DNA from: Gammaproteobacteria bacterium
GTDB taxonomy: Bacteria; Pseudomonadota; Gammaproteobacteria; S144-34
Assembly (NCBI GenBank): GCA_015487895.1
Contig: WFOW01000361.1
Location: 1-20,000 of the forward strand
DNA: 20,000 nt
Reading direction: 5' to 3'
Of the stretch, positions 5,538-15,444 are shown piece after piece. The notes below the pieces were generated by a model, which ran no database searches, was not told where the DNA came from, and saw only the letters and a program-made list of their open reading frames with translations. Position numbers and translations under genes: made by a program. Every line of letters starts with the position of its first letter. The stretch's first letter is position 1.

Positions 5538-6539
5538 TCAGGCCGAGGCCTTCTTTTCCTTGCCCAGCTCCGGCGGCGGCCAGTTCTCGAGCTTCATGCC
5601 GAGCTGCAGCCCATGGTTGGCGAGGACGTCCTTGATCTCCGTGAGCGACTTCTTGCCGAGGTTGGGCGTCTTGAGCAGCTCCACCTCGGTCCACTGGATG
5701 AGATCGCCGACGTAGTGGATGCCCTCGGCCTTGAGGCAGTTGGCCGAGCGCACGCTGAGCTCGAGGTCGTCGATGGGCCGCAGGAGGATGGGATCGATCT
5801 CGCTCTTCTTGCGCTCGACCGGCGCCGCCTCCTCCTTGCCCTCGAGCTCGACGAAGACCGAGAGCTGCTCCTGGAGGATGCGGGCGGCGCGCCGGATGGC
5901 CTCCTCCGGGTCGATGGTGCCGTTGGTCTCGATGTCGATGACCAGCTTGTCGAGGTCGGTGCGCTGCTCCACGCGCGCGCTCTCGACGTTGTAGGCCACG
6001 CGCCGCACGGGGCTGAAGCTCGCGTCGAGCTGCAGCTTGCCGATGGGGCGGTCCTCGCCGGCGGCGCGCCGCGCCGTCACCGGCTCGTAGCCGCGCCCGC
6101 GCGCGACCTTGAGGGTCATGCTGAGCTCGCCGCCCTCGTTGAGGTGGGCGATGACGTGCTCGGGGTTGACGATCTCGACATCGTGGTCGAGGGCGATGTC
6201 CGCCGCCGTCACCACCCCCGGCCCCTTCTTGCTGAGCGTGAGCGTGGCCTCGTCGCGCGCGTGCATGCGGATGGCCAGCCCCTTGAGGTTGAGCAGGATG
6301 TCGATGACGTCCTCCTGCACGCCCTCGATGGTCGTGTACTCGTGCAGCACGCCCTCGATCTCGACCTCGACCACGGCCGCGCCCGGCATGGACGAGAGCA
6401 GGACGCGCCGCAGGGCGTTGCCCAGGGTATGTCCGAAGCCGCGCTCGAGCGGCTCCAGCGTGATGCGCGCGTGCCGCGGATCCAGCGCCTGGACCTGCAC
6501 GTTGCGCGGCTTGAGAAACTCGCTGACCGAACCCTGCAT
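5538..6539 (-). CDS. rpoA: DNA-directed RNA polymerase subunit alpha
   Basis: 333 residues (E. coli 329). The N-terminal dimerisation and assembly domain covers about 1-235 with [19 protein letters not shown]. The C-terminal DNA- and activator-binding domain begins near 255 and keeps [12 protein letters not shown], with R264 matching E. coli R265, and [19 protein letters not shown]. The subunit nucleates core polymerase and contacts UP elements and activators. It lies between rpsD (18-base gap) and rplQ (19-base gap) as in the E. coli alpha operon. The short KEKKASA tail is Lys-rich. Confidence 0.99.
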   Translation of the reverse strand: MQGSVSEFLKPRNVQVQALDPRHARITLEPLERGFGHTLGNALRRVLLSSMPGAAVVEVEIEGVLHEYTTIEGVQEDVIDILLNLKGLAIRMHARDEATLTLSKKGPGVVTAADIALDHDVEIVNPEHVIAHLNEGGELSMTLKVARGRGYEPVTARRAAGEDRPIGKLQLDASFSPVRRVAYNVESARVEQRTDLDKLVIDIETNGTIDPEEAIRRAARILQEQLSVFVELEGKEEAAPVERKKSEIDPILLRPIDDLELSVRSANCLKAEGIHYVGDLIQWTEVELLKTPNLGKKSLTEIKDVLANHGLQLGMKLENWPPPELGKEKKASA

Positions 6540-6557
6540 GGCCGTGTCCCTCTGGGG

Positions 6558-7187
<630 letters not shown>

Positions 7188-7203
7188 GGTGCGCCTCCTG
7201 GCC

Positions 7204-7590
7204 TCAGACCCGCCGCTTCTTGGGCGGGCGGCAGCCGTTGTGCGGGATGGGCGTCACGTCCGAGATGTTGGTGATGCGGAAGCCGACCGCATGCAGCGCG
7301 CGCACGGCGGACTCGCGGCCGGGCCCCGGGCCCTTGACCCGCACCTCCAGGTTCTTGACCCCGTGCTCCTGCGCCGCCTTGCCGGCGCGCTCGGCCGCCA
7401 CCTGGGCGGCGAAGGGCGTGCTCTTGCGCGAGCCGCGGAAGCCGGAGCTGCCCGCCGAGGACCACACGAGCGCGTTGCCGGCGCGGTCCGTGATGGTGAT
7501 GATCGTGTTGTTGAACGAGGCGTGGATGTGCGCCACGCCGTCCGAGACGGTCTTCTTGATCTTCTTGCGGCTTCGGCTTGCCTTGGCCAT
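7204..7590 (-). CDS. rpsK: 30S ribosomal protein S11
   Basis: 128 residues (E. coli 129). The protein sits on the 30S platform near the mRNA exit and Shine-Dalgarno region. Diagnostic blocks are [60 protein letters not shown] and the C-terminal [15 protein letters not shown]. It is the second gene of the alpha operon, 34 bases after rpsM. Confidence 0.99.
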   Translation of the reverse strand: MAKASRSRKKIKKTVSDGVAHIHASFNNTIITITDRAGNALVWSSAGSSGFRGSRKSTPFAAQVAAERAGKAAQEHGVKNLEVRVKGPGPGRESAVRALHAVGFRITNISDVTPIPHNGCRPPKKRRV

Positions 7591-7624
7591 GTCGGTCCCG
7601 TGTGCTCCTGTCGTGGCTCGGCGC

Positions 7625-7984
7625 TCAGCGGCGGCCCACCGGGCGGCGCGGCCCCTTGCGCGTGCGCGCGTTGGTGCGGGTCCGCTGGCCCCGCACCGGC
7701 AGCCCGCGGCGGTGGCGCAGCCCGCGGTAGCAGCCCAGGTCCATGAGGCGCTTGATGTTCATCGACACCTCGCGCCGCAGGTCGCCCTCGACGGTGTACT
7801 TGCCGACCTCGGTGCGCAGCGCGTCGAGCTCGGCCTCCGTCAGGTCCTTGATCTTGGCGTCGGGGCGCACCCCCGCCGCCTCGCAGATCCGGCGCGCGCG
7901 CGAGCGGCCGATGCCGTAGATGTAGGTCAGGGCGATGACCGCGTGCTTCTGCGCGGGCACGTTGACGCCAGCGATGCGGGCCAT
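7625..7984 (-). CDS. rpsM: 30S ribosomal protein S13
   Basis: 119 residues (E. coli 118). This is a 30S head protein that contacts the P-site tRNA through its basic tail and bridges to the 50S. It starts [19 protein letters not shown], contains the [15 protein letters not shown] helix-hairpin-helix-like segment and the [20 protein letters not shown] block, and ends in a basic tail. It is the first gene of the alpha operon. The 80-base spacer before it holds a probable promoter and is long for this cluster. Confidence 0.99.
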   Translation of the reverse strand: MARIAGVNVPAQKHAVIALTYIYGIGRSRARRICEAAGVRPDAKIKDLTEAELDALRTEVGKYTVEGDLRREVSMNIKRLMDLGCYRGLRHRRGLPVRGQRTRTNARTRKGPRRPVGRR

Positions 7985-8031
7985 GTTCGGTCGCTCTCCT
8001 GGATCCTGGACTGGGTCCGCGTAAACGGTTT

Positions 8032-8059
8032 ATTTTACCGGCTTTCGGGCCGCACGCAA
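8032..8059 (-). promoter_or_regulatory. Probable sigma-70 promoter for the alpha operon
   Basis: In the rpmJ-rpsM spacer the minus strand reads TTGCGT (8059-8054), 16 bases, then TAAAAT (8037-8032). The -10 matches consensus at five of six positions and the -35 at three of six. This AT-rich patch is conspicuous in the GC-rich cluster. The predicted leader is about 40 bases, and a GTAAA/TTTAC inverted repeat overlaps the -10. E. coli has S4 feedback in this leader; I cannot establish an equivalent pseudoknot here. Confidence 0.5.
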
Positions 8060-8064
8060 GACGC

Positions 8065-8178
8065 TCAGCCCTGGCGCTGCTTGTGGCGCGGGTCCTTGCA
8101 GATGACCCGCACCACGCCCTTGCGGCGGACGATCTTGCAGTTGCGGCAGATGCGCTTGACGGACGCCCGTACCTTCAT
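8065..8178 (-). CDS. rpmJ: 50S ribosomal protein L36 (zinc-ribbon form)
   Basis: 37 residues, beginning [20 protein letters not shown] and ending PRHKQRQG. It is a small 23S rRNA-binding protein of the 50S. Zinc ligands C11, C14, C27 and H32 are all present, so this is the zinc-containing form rather than the Cys-free paralogue. It lies 19 bases after secY, its usual place at the end of the spc operon. It is one residue shorter than E. coli L36, with KDPRHK in place of SAEPKHK. Confidence 0.97.
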   Translation of the reverse strand: MKVRASVKRICRNCKIVRRKGVVRVICKDPRHKQRQG

Positions 8179-8197
8179 GGTCGCTGCCTCCGGGGGC

Positions 8198-9559
8198 TCA
8201 GCGCGGCGCGCCGCGCGCGCCCCAGCTCTTGATGTTGGCCTTCCTCATCAGGCTCTCGTACTGGTGCGACATCAGGTGCGCCTGCACCTGGGCCATGAAA
8301 TCCATCACCACGACGACCACGATCAGCAGCGAGGTCCCGCCGAAGTAGAAGGGCACGTTCCAGTAAAGGATCAGGAACTCCGGCAGCAGGCACACGGCCG
8401 TGACGTAGATGGCCCCCGCAAGGGTCAGCCGCGTCATGACGCCGTCGATGTAGCGGGCGGTCTGCTCGCCGGGCCGGATGCCGGGGATGAAGGCCCCGCT
8501 CTTCTTGAGGTTTTCGGCGGTCTCGCGCGCGTTGAAGACGAGCGCGGTGTAGAAGAAGCAGAAGAAGATGATCGCCACCGAATAGACCAGCACGTAGACC
8601 GGCTGGCCGGGCGAGAGCGTCTGCGAGAGGTCCTGCAGCCAGGACAGCTCCTCGCTCTGGCCGAACCAGTTCCCCAGCGTGGCCGGGAAGAGGATGATGC
8701 TGGAGGCGAAGATGGGCGGGATCACCCCCGCCATGTTGAGCTTGAGCGGCAGGTAGCTCGACTGCTGCGCGTAGACGCGCCGGCCCTGCTGGCGGCGCGC
8801 GTAGTTCATGGGGATGCGCCGCTGCCCGCGCTCGACGAAGACCACGAAGGCGGTGACGCCGAGCGCCAGCATGAACAGGAACAGGATCTCGAAGGGGCCG
8901 AGCTCGCCGGTGCGCGCGAGCTCCAGCGTGCCGCCCACCGCCGAGGGCAGCCCGGCGACGATGCCCGCGAAGATGATGAGCGAGATGCCGTTGCCGATGC
9001 CGCGCTCGGTGACCTGCTCGCCCAGCCACATGAGGAACATGGTGCCCGTGACCAGCGTCACCGTGGTGGTGAAGATGAAGCCCGGCCCCGGGTTCGGCAC
9101 CACGGGCTGGCCGCCGAAGTGCTGGCCCTGGAGCGCGATCGCCACGCCGATGGCCTGGAAGGTGGCGAGCGCCACCGTCCCGTAGCGCGTGTACTGCGTG
9201 ATCTTGCGCCGCCCGGCCTCGCCCTCTTTCTTGAGCTGCTCGAGCTTGGGCACCACCACCGTCATGAGCTGCATGATGATGGAGGCCGAGATGTAGGGCA
9301 TGATGCCGAGCGCGAAGACGGTGAAGCGCTCCAGCGCCCCGCCCGAGAACATGTTGAACATGTCGAGGATGGTGCCGCGCTGCTGCTCGAAGAGCTGCGC
9401 CAGCACCGCCGAGTCGATCCCGGGCACCGGGATGTGGGCGCCGATGCGGAAGACCACCAGCGCCCCCAGCACGAAGAGCAGGCGCCGGCGCAGGTCGCCG
9501 AGGCGCGCGAGGTCGCCCAGCCCGCCGGCCGCCGCCGTTGCCGCTCCCGCGCGCGCCAT
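8198..9559 (-). CDS. secY: Protein translocase subunit SecY
   Basis: 453 residues (E. coli 443). This is the ten-helix inner-membrane channel of the Sec system, working with SecE, SecG and SecA. The first membrane helix is near 27-46 ([14 protein letters not shown]). Conserved blocks include [85 protein letters not shown] (SecA/ribosome-binding loop) and [19 protein letters not shown] (C5 loop). The N-terminus is ~10 residues longer than in E. coli and Ala/Gly-rich. The ATG at 9559 follows GAGG and lies ten bases after rplO; a later start is possible but has no better ribosome site. Confidence 0.99.
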   Translation of the reverse strand: MARAGAATAAAGGLGDLARLGDLRRRLLFVLGALVVFRIGAHIPVPGIDSAVLAQLFEQQRGTILDMFNMFSGGALERFTVFALGIMPYISASIIMQLMTVVVPKLEQLKKEGEAGRRKITQYTRYGTVALATFQAIGVAIALQGQHFGGQPVVPNPGPGFIFTTTVTLVTGTMFLMWLGEQVTERGIGNGISLIIFAGIVAGLPSAVGGTLELARTGELGPFEILFLFMLALGVTAFVVFVERGQRRIPMNYARRQQGRRVYAQQSSYLPLKLNMAGVIPPIFASSIILFPATLGNWFGQSEELSWLQDLSQTLSPGQPVYVLVYSVAIIFFCFFYTALVFNARETAENLKKSGAFIPGIRPGEQTARYIDGVMTRLTLAGAIYVTAVCLLPEFLILYWNVPFYFGGTSLLIVVVVVMDFMAQVQAHLMSHQYESLMRKANIKSWGARGAPR

Positions 9560-9569
9560 CCCGCCCGCC

Positions 9570-10004
9570 TCAGTCCTCGACGCGGCCGCCCGCGGCCTCG
9601 ATGGCCGCGCGCGCGCCCTTGGTGACGGCGAGCCCCTTGACCGTCACCGGCCGCGTGAGCTCGCCGCTGGCGATGACCTTGACGCGCCTGACCACCGAGG
9701 AGATCAGCCCCGCCTTGCGCAGCGCCTCGAGATCCACCACGTCGCCCTCCACCTTGGCGAGCTCGTGCAGGCGGATCTCGTCCCACTCGCGCGCCTTGCG
9801 CGAGCGGAAGCCGACCTTGGGCAGGCGCCGCTGCAGCGGCATCTGGCCGCCCTCGAAGCCCACCTTGTGGAAGCCGCCCGAGCGCGCCTTCTGGCCCTTC
9901 TGCCCGCGGCCGCAGGTCTTGCCGAGCCCCGAGCCGGGCCCGCGGCCGACGCGCTTGCGCGCCGGCTTGCTGCCGGGGGCGGGCTTGAGCGTGTTGAGCC
10001 TCAT
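9570..10004 (-). CDS. rplO: 50S ribosomal protein L15
   Basis: 144 residues, the same length as in E. coli. The protein is a late-assembly 50S component whose extended N-terminus threads into 23S rRNA. The basic, Gly-rich N-terminus ([21 protein letters not shown]) and the [15 protein letters not shown] block are diagnostic. It starts one base after the rpmD stop (TGAGATG), implying coupled translation. Confidence 0.98.
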   Translation of the reverse strand: MRLNTLKPAPGSKPARKRVGRGPGSGLGKTCGRGQKGQKARSGGFHKVGFEGGQMPLQRRLPKVGFRSRKAREWDEIRLHELAKVEGDVVDLEALRKAGLISSVVRRVKVIASGELTRPVTVKGLAVTKGARAAIEAAGGRVED

Positions 10005-10005
10005 C

Positions 10006-10194
10006 TCAGGCCTCCTCCACCTTCAGAAGGTACTGCACCTTGCGGATCATCCCGCGGTTCTCGGGCGTGTCGTCCACGGTCACGGTCTGGTGCATGCGCC
10101 GCAGGCCGAGGCCGCGCACGCAGGCCTTGTGGCTGGCGAGGCGCCCGTGGAAGCTGCGCACCAGCGTCACCCTGAGCTTTTTCGCCGCGGCCAT
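10006..10194 (-). CDS. rpmD: 50S ribosomal protein L30
   Basis: 62 residues (E. coli 59). It shows the short bacterial L30 pattern [20 protein letters not shown], then [23 protein letters not shown] and a closing [10 protein letters not shown]. It sits between rpsE (11-base gap) and rplO (one-base gap), its conserved spc position. The extra residues are at the N-terminus (MAAAKK). Confidence 0.97.
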   Translation of the reverse strand: MAAAKKLRVTLVRSFHGRLASHKACVRGLGLRRMHQTVTVDDTPENRGMIRKVQYLLKVEEA

Positions 10195-10205
10195 GGCGCT
10201 CCCCC

Positions 10206-10709
10206 TCAGCCCGTGATCTCTTCGACCTTCTTGCCGCGCTTGGCGGCGATCTCCTCCGGCGAGCGCATGGAGGCCAGCCCCTTCATCGTGGCACGGACCA
10301 CGTTGATGGGATTGCGCGAGCCGATCGACTTGGCCAGCACGTCGCGCACGCCCAGCACCTCGAAGACGGCGCGCATGGCGCCGCCGGCGATGATGCCCGT
10401 ACCCTCGGAAGCCGGCTGCATGTAGACCTTGGAGGCGCCGTGCTCGGCGGTGATGGCGTAGTGCAGCGTGCGCCCCTCGCGCAGCGGGATCTCGCGCATG
10501 CTCTTGCGCGCCTTCTCCATCGCCTTCTGGATCGCCAGCGGCACCTCGCGCGCCTTGCCGTAGCCGAAGCCCACGCGCCCCTGGCCGTCGCCGACCACCG
10601 TCAGCGCCGTGAAGCCGAAGCGCCGCCCGCCCTTGACCACCTTGGCCACGCGGTTGACGGCGATGAGCTTCTCCTGCAGGCCGTCGTTGCCGGTCTCGCC
10701 GTTCGCCAT
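10206..10709 (-). CDS. rpsE: 30S ribosomal protein S5
   Basis: 167 residues, equal to E. coli. The protein affects decoding fidelity and mRNA helicase activity at the 30S entry channel. Diagnostic segments are [48 protein letters not shown], and [19 protein letters not shown]. The ATG at 10709 follows GAGAGG at nine bases. The upstream gap of 183 bases is filled by the MITE-like element; part of the ribosome-binding context overlaps the element's target duplication (10722-10725). Confidence 0.99.
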   Translation of the reverse strand: MANGETGNDGLQEKLIAVNRVAKVVKGGRRFGFTALTVVGDGQGRVGFGYGKAREVPLAIQKAMEKARKSMREIPLREGRTLHYAITAEHGASKVYMQPASEGTGIIAGGAMRAVFEVLGVRDVLAKSIGSRNPINVVRATMKGLASMRSPEEIAAKRGKKVEEITG

Positions 10710-10725
10710 CGCTTGCTACCTCTCA

Positions 10726-10891
10726 GGAAACCCTGGTCGATCCGCTACGCGGATCGACCGGCGCCAAAGCGCTTCGCGACCATTCCGACTTTCGCTGAAA
10801 ACCGCCATGCACTTCCGTGTGCATGCACCGTCCCGCGGCCATTCCCGGCCGCGGGGAAGCCCCGAAGAAAGCGGACTTTTTCAGGGCTTCC
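10726..10891. mobile_element. 166-bp MITE-like element inserted between rplR and rpsE
   Basis: The ends are inverted repeats matching at 9 of 10 bases (GGAAACCCTG at 10726 and CAGGGCTTCC ending at 10891). The similarity resumes inward at TCCGCT on both sides, offset by one base. The flanks are direct copies of CTCA (10722-10725 and 10892-10895), a 4-bp target duplication. Inside lie perfect hairpins at 10735-10759 (11-bp stem, 3-base loop), 10806-10825 (7 bp) and 10832-10855 (9 bp), and a 9-bp stem joining 10854-10862 to 10884-10892. No open frame of note is present. Removing the element and one CTCA leaves 13 bases between rplR and rpsE including GAGG, a normal spacing. The parent transposase family is not identifiable here. 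Confidence 0.8.
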
Positions 10892-10892
10892 C

Positions 10893-11249
10893 TCAAAACT
10901 CCAGGCCGGCCTCGCGCGCCGCCTCGGCCAGGGCCTTCACGCGGCCGTGATACTTGAAGCCGGAGCGGTCGAAGGCGACGCGCGTGATGCCCTTCTCCTT
11001 CGCCCGCTCGGCGATGAGGCGGCCCACCACGGCCGCCGCCTCGCGGTTGCCCGTGCTGCGCAGCCCCTCGCGCACCGCCTTCTCGAGCGTCGAGGCCGCG
11101 GCGAGCGTGCGCCCCCCGTCGGGGGCGATGATCTGGGCATAGATGTGCCGCGGCGTGCGGTGCACGCACAGCCGGTAGGCCTTCAGCTCGCGGATCTTCA
11201 TCCGCGTGCGGCGCGCCCGGCGCAGTCTTGCGGCCTTCTTGTCGCGCAT
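10893..11249 (-). CDS. rplR: 50S ribosomal protein L18
   Basis: 118 residues (E. coli 117). It binds 5S rRNA with L5 and L25 in the central protuberance. Key blocks are [53 protein letters not shown] and [28 protein letters not shown]. It lies 43 bases after rplF. Its TGA stop is part of the TGAG target duplicated by the element that follows it, so the insertion left the reading frame intact. Confidence 0.99.
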   Translation of the reverse strand: MRDKKAARLRRARRTRMKIRELKAYRLCVHRTPRHIYAQIIAPDGGRTLAAASTLEKAVREGLRSTGNREAAAVVGRLIAERAKEKGITRVAFDRSGFKYHGRVKALAEAAREAGLEF

Positions 11250-11292
11250 CTGCCTCTACCCTCGTCGCACGGGGGCCTGCGCCCCTCCGCGG

Positions 11293-11817
11293 TCACTTCT
11301 TCTTGGCTTCCTTCCGGATGATCTGCTCGTCGGCGTAGCGCACGCCCTTGCCCTTGTAGGGCTCCGGCGGGCGCAGGGCGCGGATCTGCGCCGCGACCTG
11401 GCCGACCCGCTGCTTGTCGATACCCTTGACCACGATCTCGGTCTGGCTGGGCGTCTCGATGGTGATCCCCTCCGGGACCTCGAACTCCACCGGGTGAGAG
11501 AAGCCCAGCGAGAGGTTTAGCTTGCGCCCCTGGGCCTGGGCGCGGTAGCCCACGCCCACCAGCTCGAGCTTCTTCTCGAAGCCCTGGCTGACGCCGAGGA
11601 CCATGTTGTTGATGAGCGAGCGCATGGTGCCCGCCAGCGCCCAGGCGCCGTTGCGCGGCGCCACGCGCACGGCACCCTCCTCGAGCCGAACCTCCACGCT
11701 CTCGTGCACGTCGAGCTCGAGCGCGCCCTTCGGCCCCTTGACCGCCACGCGCTGGCCCTCGACGCGCACCTCCACGCCCTTGGGCACCACCACCGGCTGC
11801 TTGGCGATTCTGGACAT
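11293..11817 (-). CDS. rplF: 50S ribosomal protein L6
   Basis: 174 residues (E. coli 177). The protein lies near the factor-binding site of the 50S. It begins [20 protein letters not shown] and has the duplicated L6 fold, with [24 protein letters not shown] at the joint and [21 protein letters not shown] in the C-terminal half. It ends KKEAKKK-like (Lys-rich). It is 17 bases after rpsH. Confidence 0.99.
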   Translation of the reverse strand: MSRIAKQPVVVPKGVEVRVEGQRVAVKGPKGALELDVHESVEVRLEEGAVRVAPRNGAWALAGTMRSLINNMVLGVSQGFEKKLELVGVGYRAQAQGRKLNLSLGFSHPVEFEVPEGITIETPSQTEIVVKGIDKQRVGQVAAQIRALRPPEPYKGKGVRYADEQIIRKEAKKK

Positions 11818-11834
11818 GATCCCCTTCCCGTCCG

Positions 11835-12227
11835 TCAGGCGACGATGCAGAGCACCTCGCCCCCGTGCCCGGCCTTGCGCGCGGCGCGGTCGCTCATGAC
11901 GCCCTTCGAGGTCGAGACCACGGCGATGCCGTAGCCGCCCAGCACCTTCGGCAGCTCGTCGCGCCCGCGGTAGACGCGCAGCCCCGGCCGGCTCACACGC
12001 TCGATGCGCTCGATCACGGGCTCGCCCCGGTAGTACTTGAGGCGGATGGTGAGCGTGGCCTTGCCGCCCTCCTCGCTCACCTCGTAGCCCTCGATGTAGC
12101 CTTCCTCCTCGAGCACCCGCGCGATGCCGACCTTGAGCTTGGACGAGGGCATGCGCACCTCCACCTTGCGCGCGGCCTGGCCGTTGCGGATGCGCGTGAG
12201 CATGTCTGCGATGGGGTCGGTCATCAT
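11835..12227 (-). CDS. rpsH: 30S ribosomal protein S8
   Basis: 130 residues, equal to E. coli. It is a primary 16S rRNA-binding protein and, in E. coli, the repressor of the spc operon. It contains [63 protein letters not shown] and the [19 protein letters not shown]-terminal block. Two adjacent ATGs (12227 and 12224) are possible starts and the ribosome site (GAGG) does not decide between them. It lies 13 bases after rpsN. Confidence 0.98.
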   Translation of the reverse strand: MMTDPIADMLTRIRNGQAARKVEVRMPSSKLKVGIARVLEEEGYIEGYEVSEEGGKATLTIRLKYYRGEPVIERIERVSRPGLRVYRGRDELPKVLGGYGIAVVSTSKGVMSDRAARKAGHGGEVLCIVA

Positions 12228-12240
12228 GGCGCCCGCACCC

Positions 12241-12546
12241 TCACCAGCTCGCCTTCACGAGACCCGGGATGTCGCCGCGCATCGCCGCCTCGCGCAGCTT
12301 GTTGCGTCCCAGACCGAACTTGCGGTAATAGCCGTGCGGCCGCCCCGTCAGCCGGCAGCGGTTGCGCAGCCGCACGGGGCTCGCGTTGCGCGGGATCTTC
12401 TGCAGGCGCCGCAGCGCCTCGGCCCGCGCCTCGGGCGTCGAGTTCGGGTTGCGGATGATGGCCTTGAGCTCCGCGCGCTTGCGCGCGTAGCGCGCCACCA
12501 GCCGCTGCCGCTTGCGCTCTCTCTCGATGACCGAAAGCTTCGCCAT
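12241..12546 (-). CDS. rpsN: 30S ribosomal protein S14 (long, zinc-free form)
   Basis: 101 residues, equal to E. coli S14. The CxxC zinc knuckle of the short S14 form is absent, and the [41 protein letters not shown] block is intact. The protein is required for 30S head assembly. It is 17 bases downstream of rplE. The contrast with the cysteine-bearing S4 and L36 in the same cluster shows mixed zinc dependence. Confidence 0.99.
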   Translation of the reverse strand: MAKLSVIERERKRQRLVARYARKRAELKAIIRNPNSTPEARAEALRRLQKIPRNASPVRLRNRCRLTGRPHGYYRKFGLGRNKLREAAMRGDIPGLVKASW

Positions 12547-12563
12547 GTCCTCACCTCGTCCGC

Positions 12564-13103
12564 TCAGCCGCGGAACGGAAAGTCGAACGCCTCGAGCAGG
12601 GCGCGCGCCTCCTCGTCGGTGCGCGCCGTGGTCGTGATCGTGATGTCCAGCCCCCGGATGGCGTCGATCTTGTCGTAGTCGATCTCGGGGAAGATGATCT
12701 GCTCGCGCACGCCGAGGCTGTAGTTGCCGCGCCCGTCGAAGGCGCGCGCGCTGAAGCCGCGGAAGTCGCGGATGCGCGGGATCGCCACGTTGATGAGGCG
12801 GTCCAGGAACTCGTACATGCGCTCGCGCCGCAGCGTCACCTTGCAGCCGATGGGCCAGCCCTGGCGGATCTTGAAGCCGGCCACCGACTTGCGCGCGCGC
12901 GTCACCACCGGCCGCTGGCCCGAGATGAGCGCGAGGTCGTTCATGGCGTGCTCGATGACCTTGCGGTCGCTCACGGCCTCCCCCACGCCCATGTTGAGCG
13001 TGATCTTCTCGATCCGCGGCACCTGCATCACGTTCTCGTAGCCGAAGCGCTCCATGAGCTGCCCGACCACGTTCTTGCGGTAGTGCTCCAGCAGTCTCGC
13101 CAT
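12564..13103 (-). CDS. rplE: 50S ribosomal protein L5
   Basis: 179 residues, equal to E. coli. It is a 5S rRNA-binding protein of the central protuberance that contacts P-site tRNA and S13. Conserved parts are [57 protein letters not shown] and [20 protein letters not shown]. The ATG at 13103 gives the family start MARLLEHY, 17 bases after rplX; the open frame continues upstream without family similarity. Confidence 0.99.
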   Translation of the reverse strand: MARLLEHYRKNVVGQLMERFGYENVMQVPRIEKITLNMGVGEAVSDRKVIEHAMNDLALISGQRPVVTRARKSVAGFKIRQGWPIGCKVTLRRERMYEFLDRLINVAIPRIRDFRGFSARAFDGRGNYSLGVREQIIFPEIDYDKIDAIRGLDITITTTARTDEEARALLEAFDFPFRG

Positions 13104-13120
13104 CGCCCGCGCCCCCGCGC

Positions 13121-13444
13121 TCACGCGTCCACGACCTCGCCCGTGGACTTGAAGTAGCGCACCTTGCGCCCGTCCTCGAGCACCTTGAACCCGACCCGGT
13201 CGCCCTTCTTGGTCTGGGGGTTGTAGAGCATCACGTTCGAGATGTGCAGCGGCGCCTCCTTCTCGATGATGCCGCCGGGAATGCCGCGCGCCGGATCGGG
13301 CTTCTGGTGCTTCTTCACCATGTTCACGCCTTCGACGATGACGCGATCGTCCGGCAGCACGCGCAGCACCGTGCCCCGCCGCCCCTTGTTCTTGCCGGCG
13401 ATCACCACCACCTCGTCGCCCTTCCTGATCCTGCGCATGGCCAT
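13121..13444 (-). CDS. rplX: 50S ribosomal protein L24
   Basis: 107 residues from the first ATG (E. coli 104). It is a 50S assembly initiator with a KOW motif near the N-terminus ([22 protein letters not shown]). It also has [23 protein letters not shown] and the [17 protein letters not shown] block. ATGs at 13444 and 13438 (MAM) are both possible: the AGG just upstream is too close to the first and well spaced from the second. It begins three bases after the TAG of rplN. Confidence 0.98.
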   Translation of the reverse strand: MAMRRIRKGDEVVVIAGKNKGRRGTVLRVLPDDRVIVEGVNMVKKHQKPDPARGIPGGIIEKEAPLHISNVMLYNPQTKKGDRVGFKVLEDGRKVRYFKSTGEVVDA

Positions 13445-13447
13445 GGC

Positions 13448-13816
13448 CTAGAGCACCTCCGGCGCGAGCGAGATGATCTTCATGAAGCGCTCGCTGCGCA
13501 GCTCGCGCGTCACGGGACCGAAGATGCGGGTGCCGATCGGCTCGAGCCGGTTGTTGAGCAGCACTGCCGCGTTGCTGTCGAAGCGGATCACCGAGCCGTC
13601 CGGGCGCCGCACCCCCTTGCGCGTGCGCACCACCACGGCGTTGTAGACCTCGCCCTTCTTGACCTTGCCGCGCGGGATGGCGTCCTTGACGCTCACCTTG
13701 ATCACGTCGCCGATGTTGGCGTAGCGGCGCTTGGAGCCGCCCAGCACCTTGATGCACATCAGCTTGCGCGCGCCGCTGTTGTCCGCGGCATCGAGCATGG
13801 TCTGCATCTGGATCAT
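13448..13816 (-). CDS. rplN: 50S ribosomal protein L14
   Basis: 122 residues, the invariant bacterial length (E. coli 123). It lies at the subunit interface beside L19 and is the binding site of the silencing factor RsfS. It starts [33 protein letters not shown] (quoted in part: family start [16 protein letters not shown]), with [18 protein letters not shown] and [23 protein letters not shown]. It is one of few genes here ending in TAG. It is the first gene of the spc group, 31 bases after rpsQ, with no separate promoter evident. Confidence 0.99.
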   Translation of the reverse strand: MIQMQTMLDAADNSGARKLMCIKVLGGSKRRYANIGDVIKVSVKDAIPRGKVKKGEVYNAVVVRTRKGVRRPDGSVIRFDSNAAVLLNNRLEPIGTRIFGPVTRELRSERFMKIISLAPEVL

Positions 13817-13847
13817 GGCCCTGCCCCCGCAGTCCTCGCCGCCCCGC

Positions 13848-14108
13848 TCACTGGGAACGCTCGACGATGCGCACCAGGCGCCAGCTCTTGGTCTTGGAGA
13901 TCGGCCGGCACTCCTGGATGACGACGACGTCGCCCTCGCGGCACTCGTTGTTCTCGTCGTGCGCGTGCAGCTTCGTCGAGCGGCGGATGTACTTTCCGTA
14001 CAGCGGATGCTTGACCAGCCGCTCCACCACCACGGTGATGGTCTTGTCCATCTTGTCGCTGACCACGCGGCCGGTCAGGGTCCGCCCCTTGGCGCTCGCC
14101 TCGCTCAT
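13848..14108 (-). CDS. rpsQ: 30S ribosomal protein S17
   Basis: 86 residues (E. coli 84). It is an early-assembly 16S rRNA-binding protein with an OB fold. [40 protein letters not shown] and the [19 protein letters not shown] block are diagnostic. The start overlaps the rpmC stop as ATGA. It is the last gene of the S10 group. Confidence 0.99.
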   Translation of the reverse strand: MSEASAKGRTLTGRVVSDKMDKTITVVVERLVKHPLYGKYIRRSTKLHAHDENNECREGDVVVIQECRPISKTKSWRLVRIVERSQ

Positions 14109-14308
14109 GCCTGCTCACCCGCTCGCCGCTTCTCGTTCATGATGGTCTTCACGCGCGCGATGTCGCGCCGCACCTTGCGGAACTGGTCGGGGCGCGGCAT
14201 CTGCCCGGAACCCTTCTGCATGCGCAGGTTGAACTGCTCGCGCAGCAGCTCGTGGAGCGTCTGCTCGAGCTCCTTGAGGCTCTTCTCGCGCAGCTCGCTC
14301 GCCTTCAT
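14105..14308 (-). CDS. rpmC: 50S ribosomal protein L29
   Basis: 67 residues (E. coli 63). It is a helical hairpin protein near the tunnel exit, next to L23. It contains [40 protein letters not shown] and the [16 protein letters not shown]-terminal helix. It begins one base after the rplP stop and overlaps rpsQ by four bases. Confidence 0.98.
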   Translation of the reverse strand: MKASELREKSLKELEQTLHELLREQFNLRMQKGSGQMPRPDQFRKVRRDIARVKTIMNEKRRAGEQA

Positions 14309-14309
14309 C

Positions 14310-14723
14310 TCAGGCCACCGTCCGGGTCACGAAGGTCGCCTTCACCGGGAGCTTGGCCGCCGCCAGGCGGAAGGCCTCGCGCGCGACGTCCTCCGGAACG
14401 CCCTCGATCTCGTAGAGCACGCGGCCGGGCTGGACCTTGGCCACCCAGTACTCGACGTTGCCCTTGCCGTTGCCCATGCGCACCTCGAGCGGCTTCTTGG
14501 TCACGGGCACGTCGGGGAAGATGCGGATCCACAGCTTGCCGCCGCGCTTGACGTGGCGCGTGATGGCCCGGCGCGCGGCCTCGATCTGGCGGGCGGTGAT
14601 GCGCCCGCGGGTGGTCGCCTTGAGGCCGTACTCGCCGAAGCTCACGCGGTTGCCGCGCGTGGCGATGCCCCGGTTGCGGCCCTTGCGCTGCTTGCGGAAC
14701 TTGGTCCTCTTGGGCTGGAGCAT
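14310..14723 (-). CDS. rplP: 50S ribosomal protein L16
   Basis: 137 residues (E. coli 136). It organises the A-site region of the 50S. It starts [20 protein letters not shown] and has [65 protein letters not shown] and [10 protein letters not shown]. It lies 15 bases after rpsC. Confidence 0.99.
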   Translation of the reverse strand: MLQPKRTKFRKQRKGRNRGIATRGNRVSFGEYGLKATTRGRITARQIEAARRAITRHVKRGGKLWIRIFPDVPVTKKPLEVRMGNGKGNVEYWVAKVQPGRVLYEIEGVPEDVAREAFRLAAAKLPVKATFVTRTVA

Positions 14724-14738
14724 GGCGCTGTCTCCCCG

Positions 14739-15428
14739 TCAGCCTGCGGCCGCCGCCTTCTTCTCGGGCGCGGCCTCCTCCGTCTCGCGCTCGCCGCCGA
14801 GCACCTCGCCCTTGAAGATCCACACCTTGACGCCGATGACGCCGTAGGTGGTGCGCGCCTCGGCGAAGCCGTAGTCGATGTCGGCGCGCAACGTGTGCAG
14901 CGGCACGCGCCCCTCGCGGTACCACTCGGTGCGCGCGATCTCCGCGCCGCCCAGGCGCCCCGCGACCTGGACCTTGATGCCCTGCGCGCCGAGAAACATG
15001 GCGTTGGTCACGGCCCGCTTCATGGCACGGCGGAACATGATGCGCCGCTCGAGCTGCTGCGCCACGTTTTCGGCCACGAGCTGGGCGTCGAGCTCCGGCT
15101 TGCGGATCTCCTCGATCTTGACGCGCACCTCCTCGGCGTCCGGCATCAGCGCCTCGAGCTCGCGGCGCAGGCGCTCGATGTCCTCGCCCTTGCGGCCGAT
15201 GACGATGCCGGGACGGGCGGTGTGGATCGTGATATAGGCCTGGCGCGCGGGGCGCGCGATGTCTATGCGGCTCACCGCCGCGTGCGCCAGGCGCTTCTTG
15301 ATGTGCTCGCGCACCTTCAGGTCGGCATGGAGCTGGTCCGGGAAGCGGCGCGAGTCCGCGTACCACTTCGAGGACCACTCCTTCGAGATCCCGAGCCTGA
15401 AGCCCGTGGGATGCACCTTCTGGCCCAT
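14739..15428 (-). CDS. rpsC: 30S ribosomal protein S3
   Basis: 229 residues (E. coli 233). It is a 30S head protein at the mRNA entry tunnel. It begins [20 protein letters not shown]. The KH-domain GxxG loop is visible as [12 protein letters not shown]. The C-terminal domain has [22 protein letters not shown] and [16 protein letters not shown], then an Ala/Glu/Lys-rich tail. It is 16 bases after rplV. Confidence 0.99.
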   Translation of the reverse strand: MGQKVHPTGFRLGISKEWSSKWYADSRRFPDQLHADLKVREHIKKRLAHAAVSRIDIARPARQAYITIHTARPGIVIGRKGEDIERLRRELEALMPDAEEVRVKIEEIRKPELDAQLVAENVAQQLERRIMFRRAMKRAVTNAMFLGAQGIKVQVAGRLGGAEIARTEWYREGRVPLHTLRADIDYGFAEARTTYGVIGVKVWIFKGEVLGGERETEEAAPEKKAAAAG

Positions 15429-15444
15429 GGTCCTGCCCCTGCCC

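Noticed and set aside
4703..5635. Plus-strand open frame through the repeat spacer
   Set aside because: It runs through repeats and into the antisense of rplQ and rpoA. The predicted protein follows the repeat units and lacks any recognisable fold.
10726..10891. Spacer considered as a riboswitch or ribosomal-protein leader
   Set aside because: Terminal inverted repeats, a matching 4-bp duplication and clean restoration of normal spacing fit an insertion better. A regulatory effect is not excluded.
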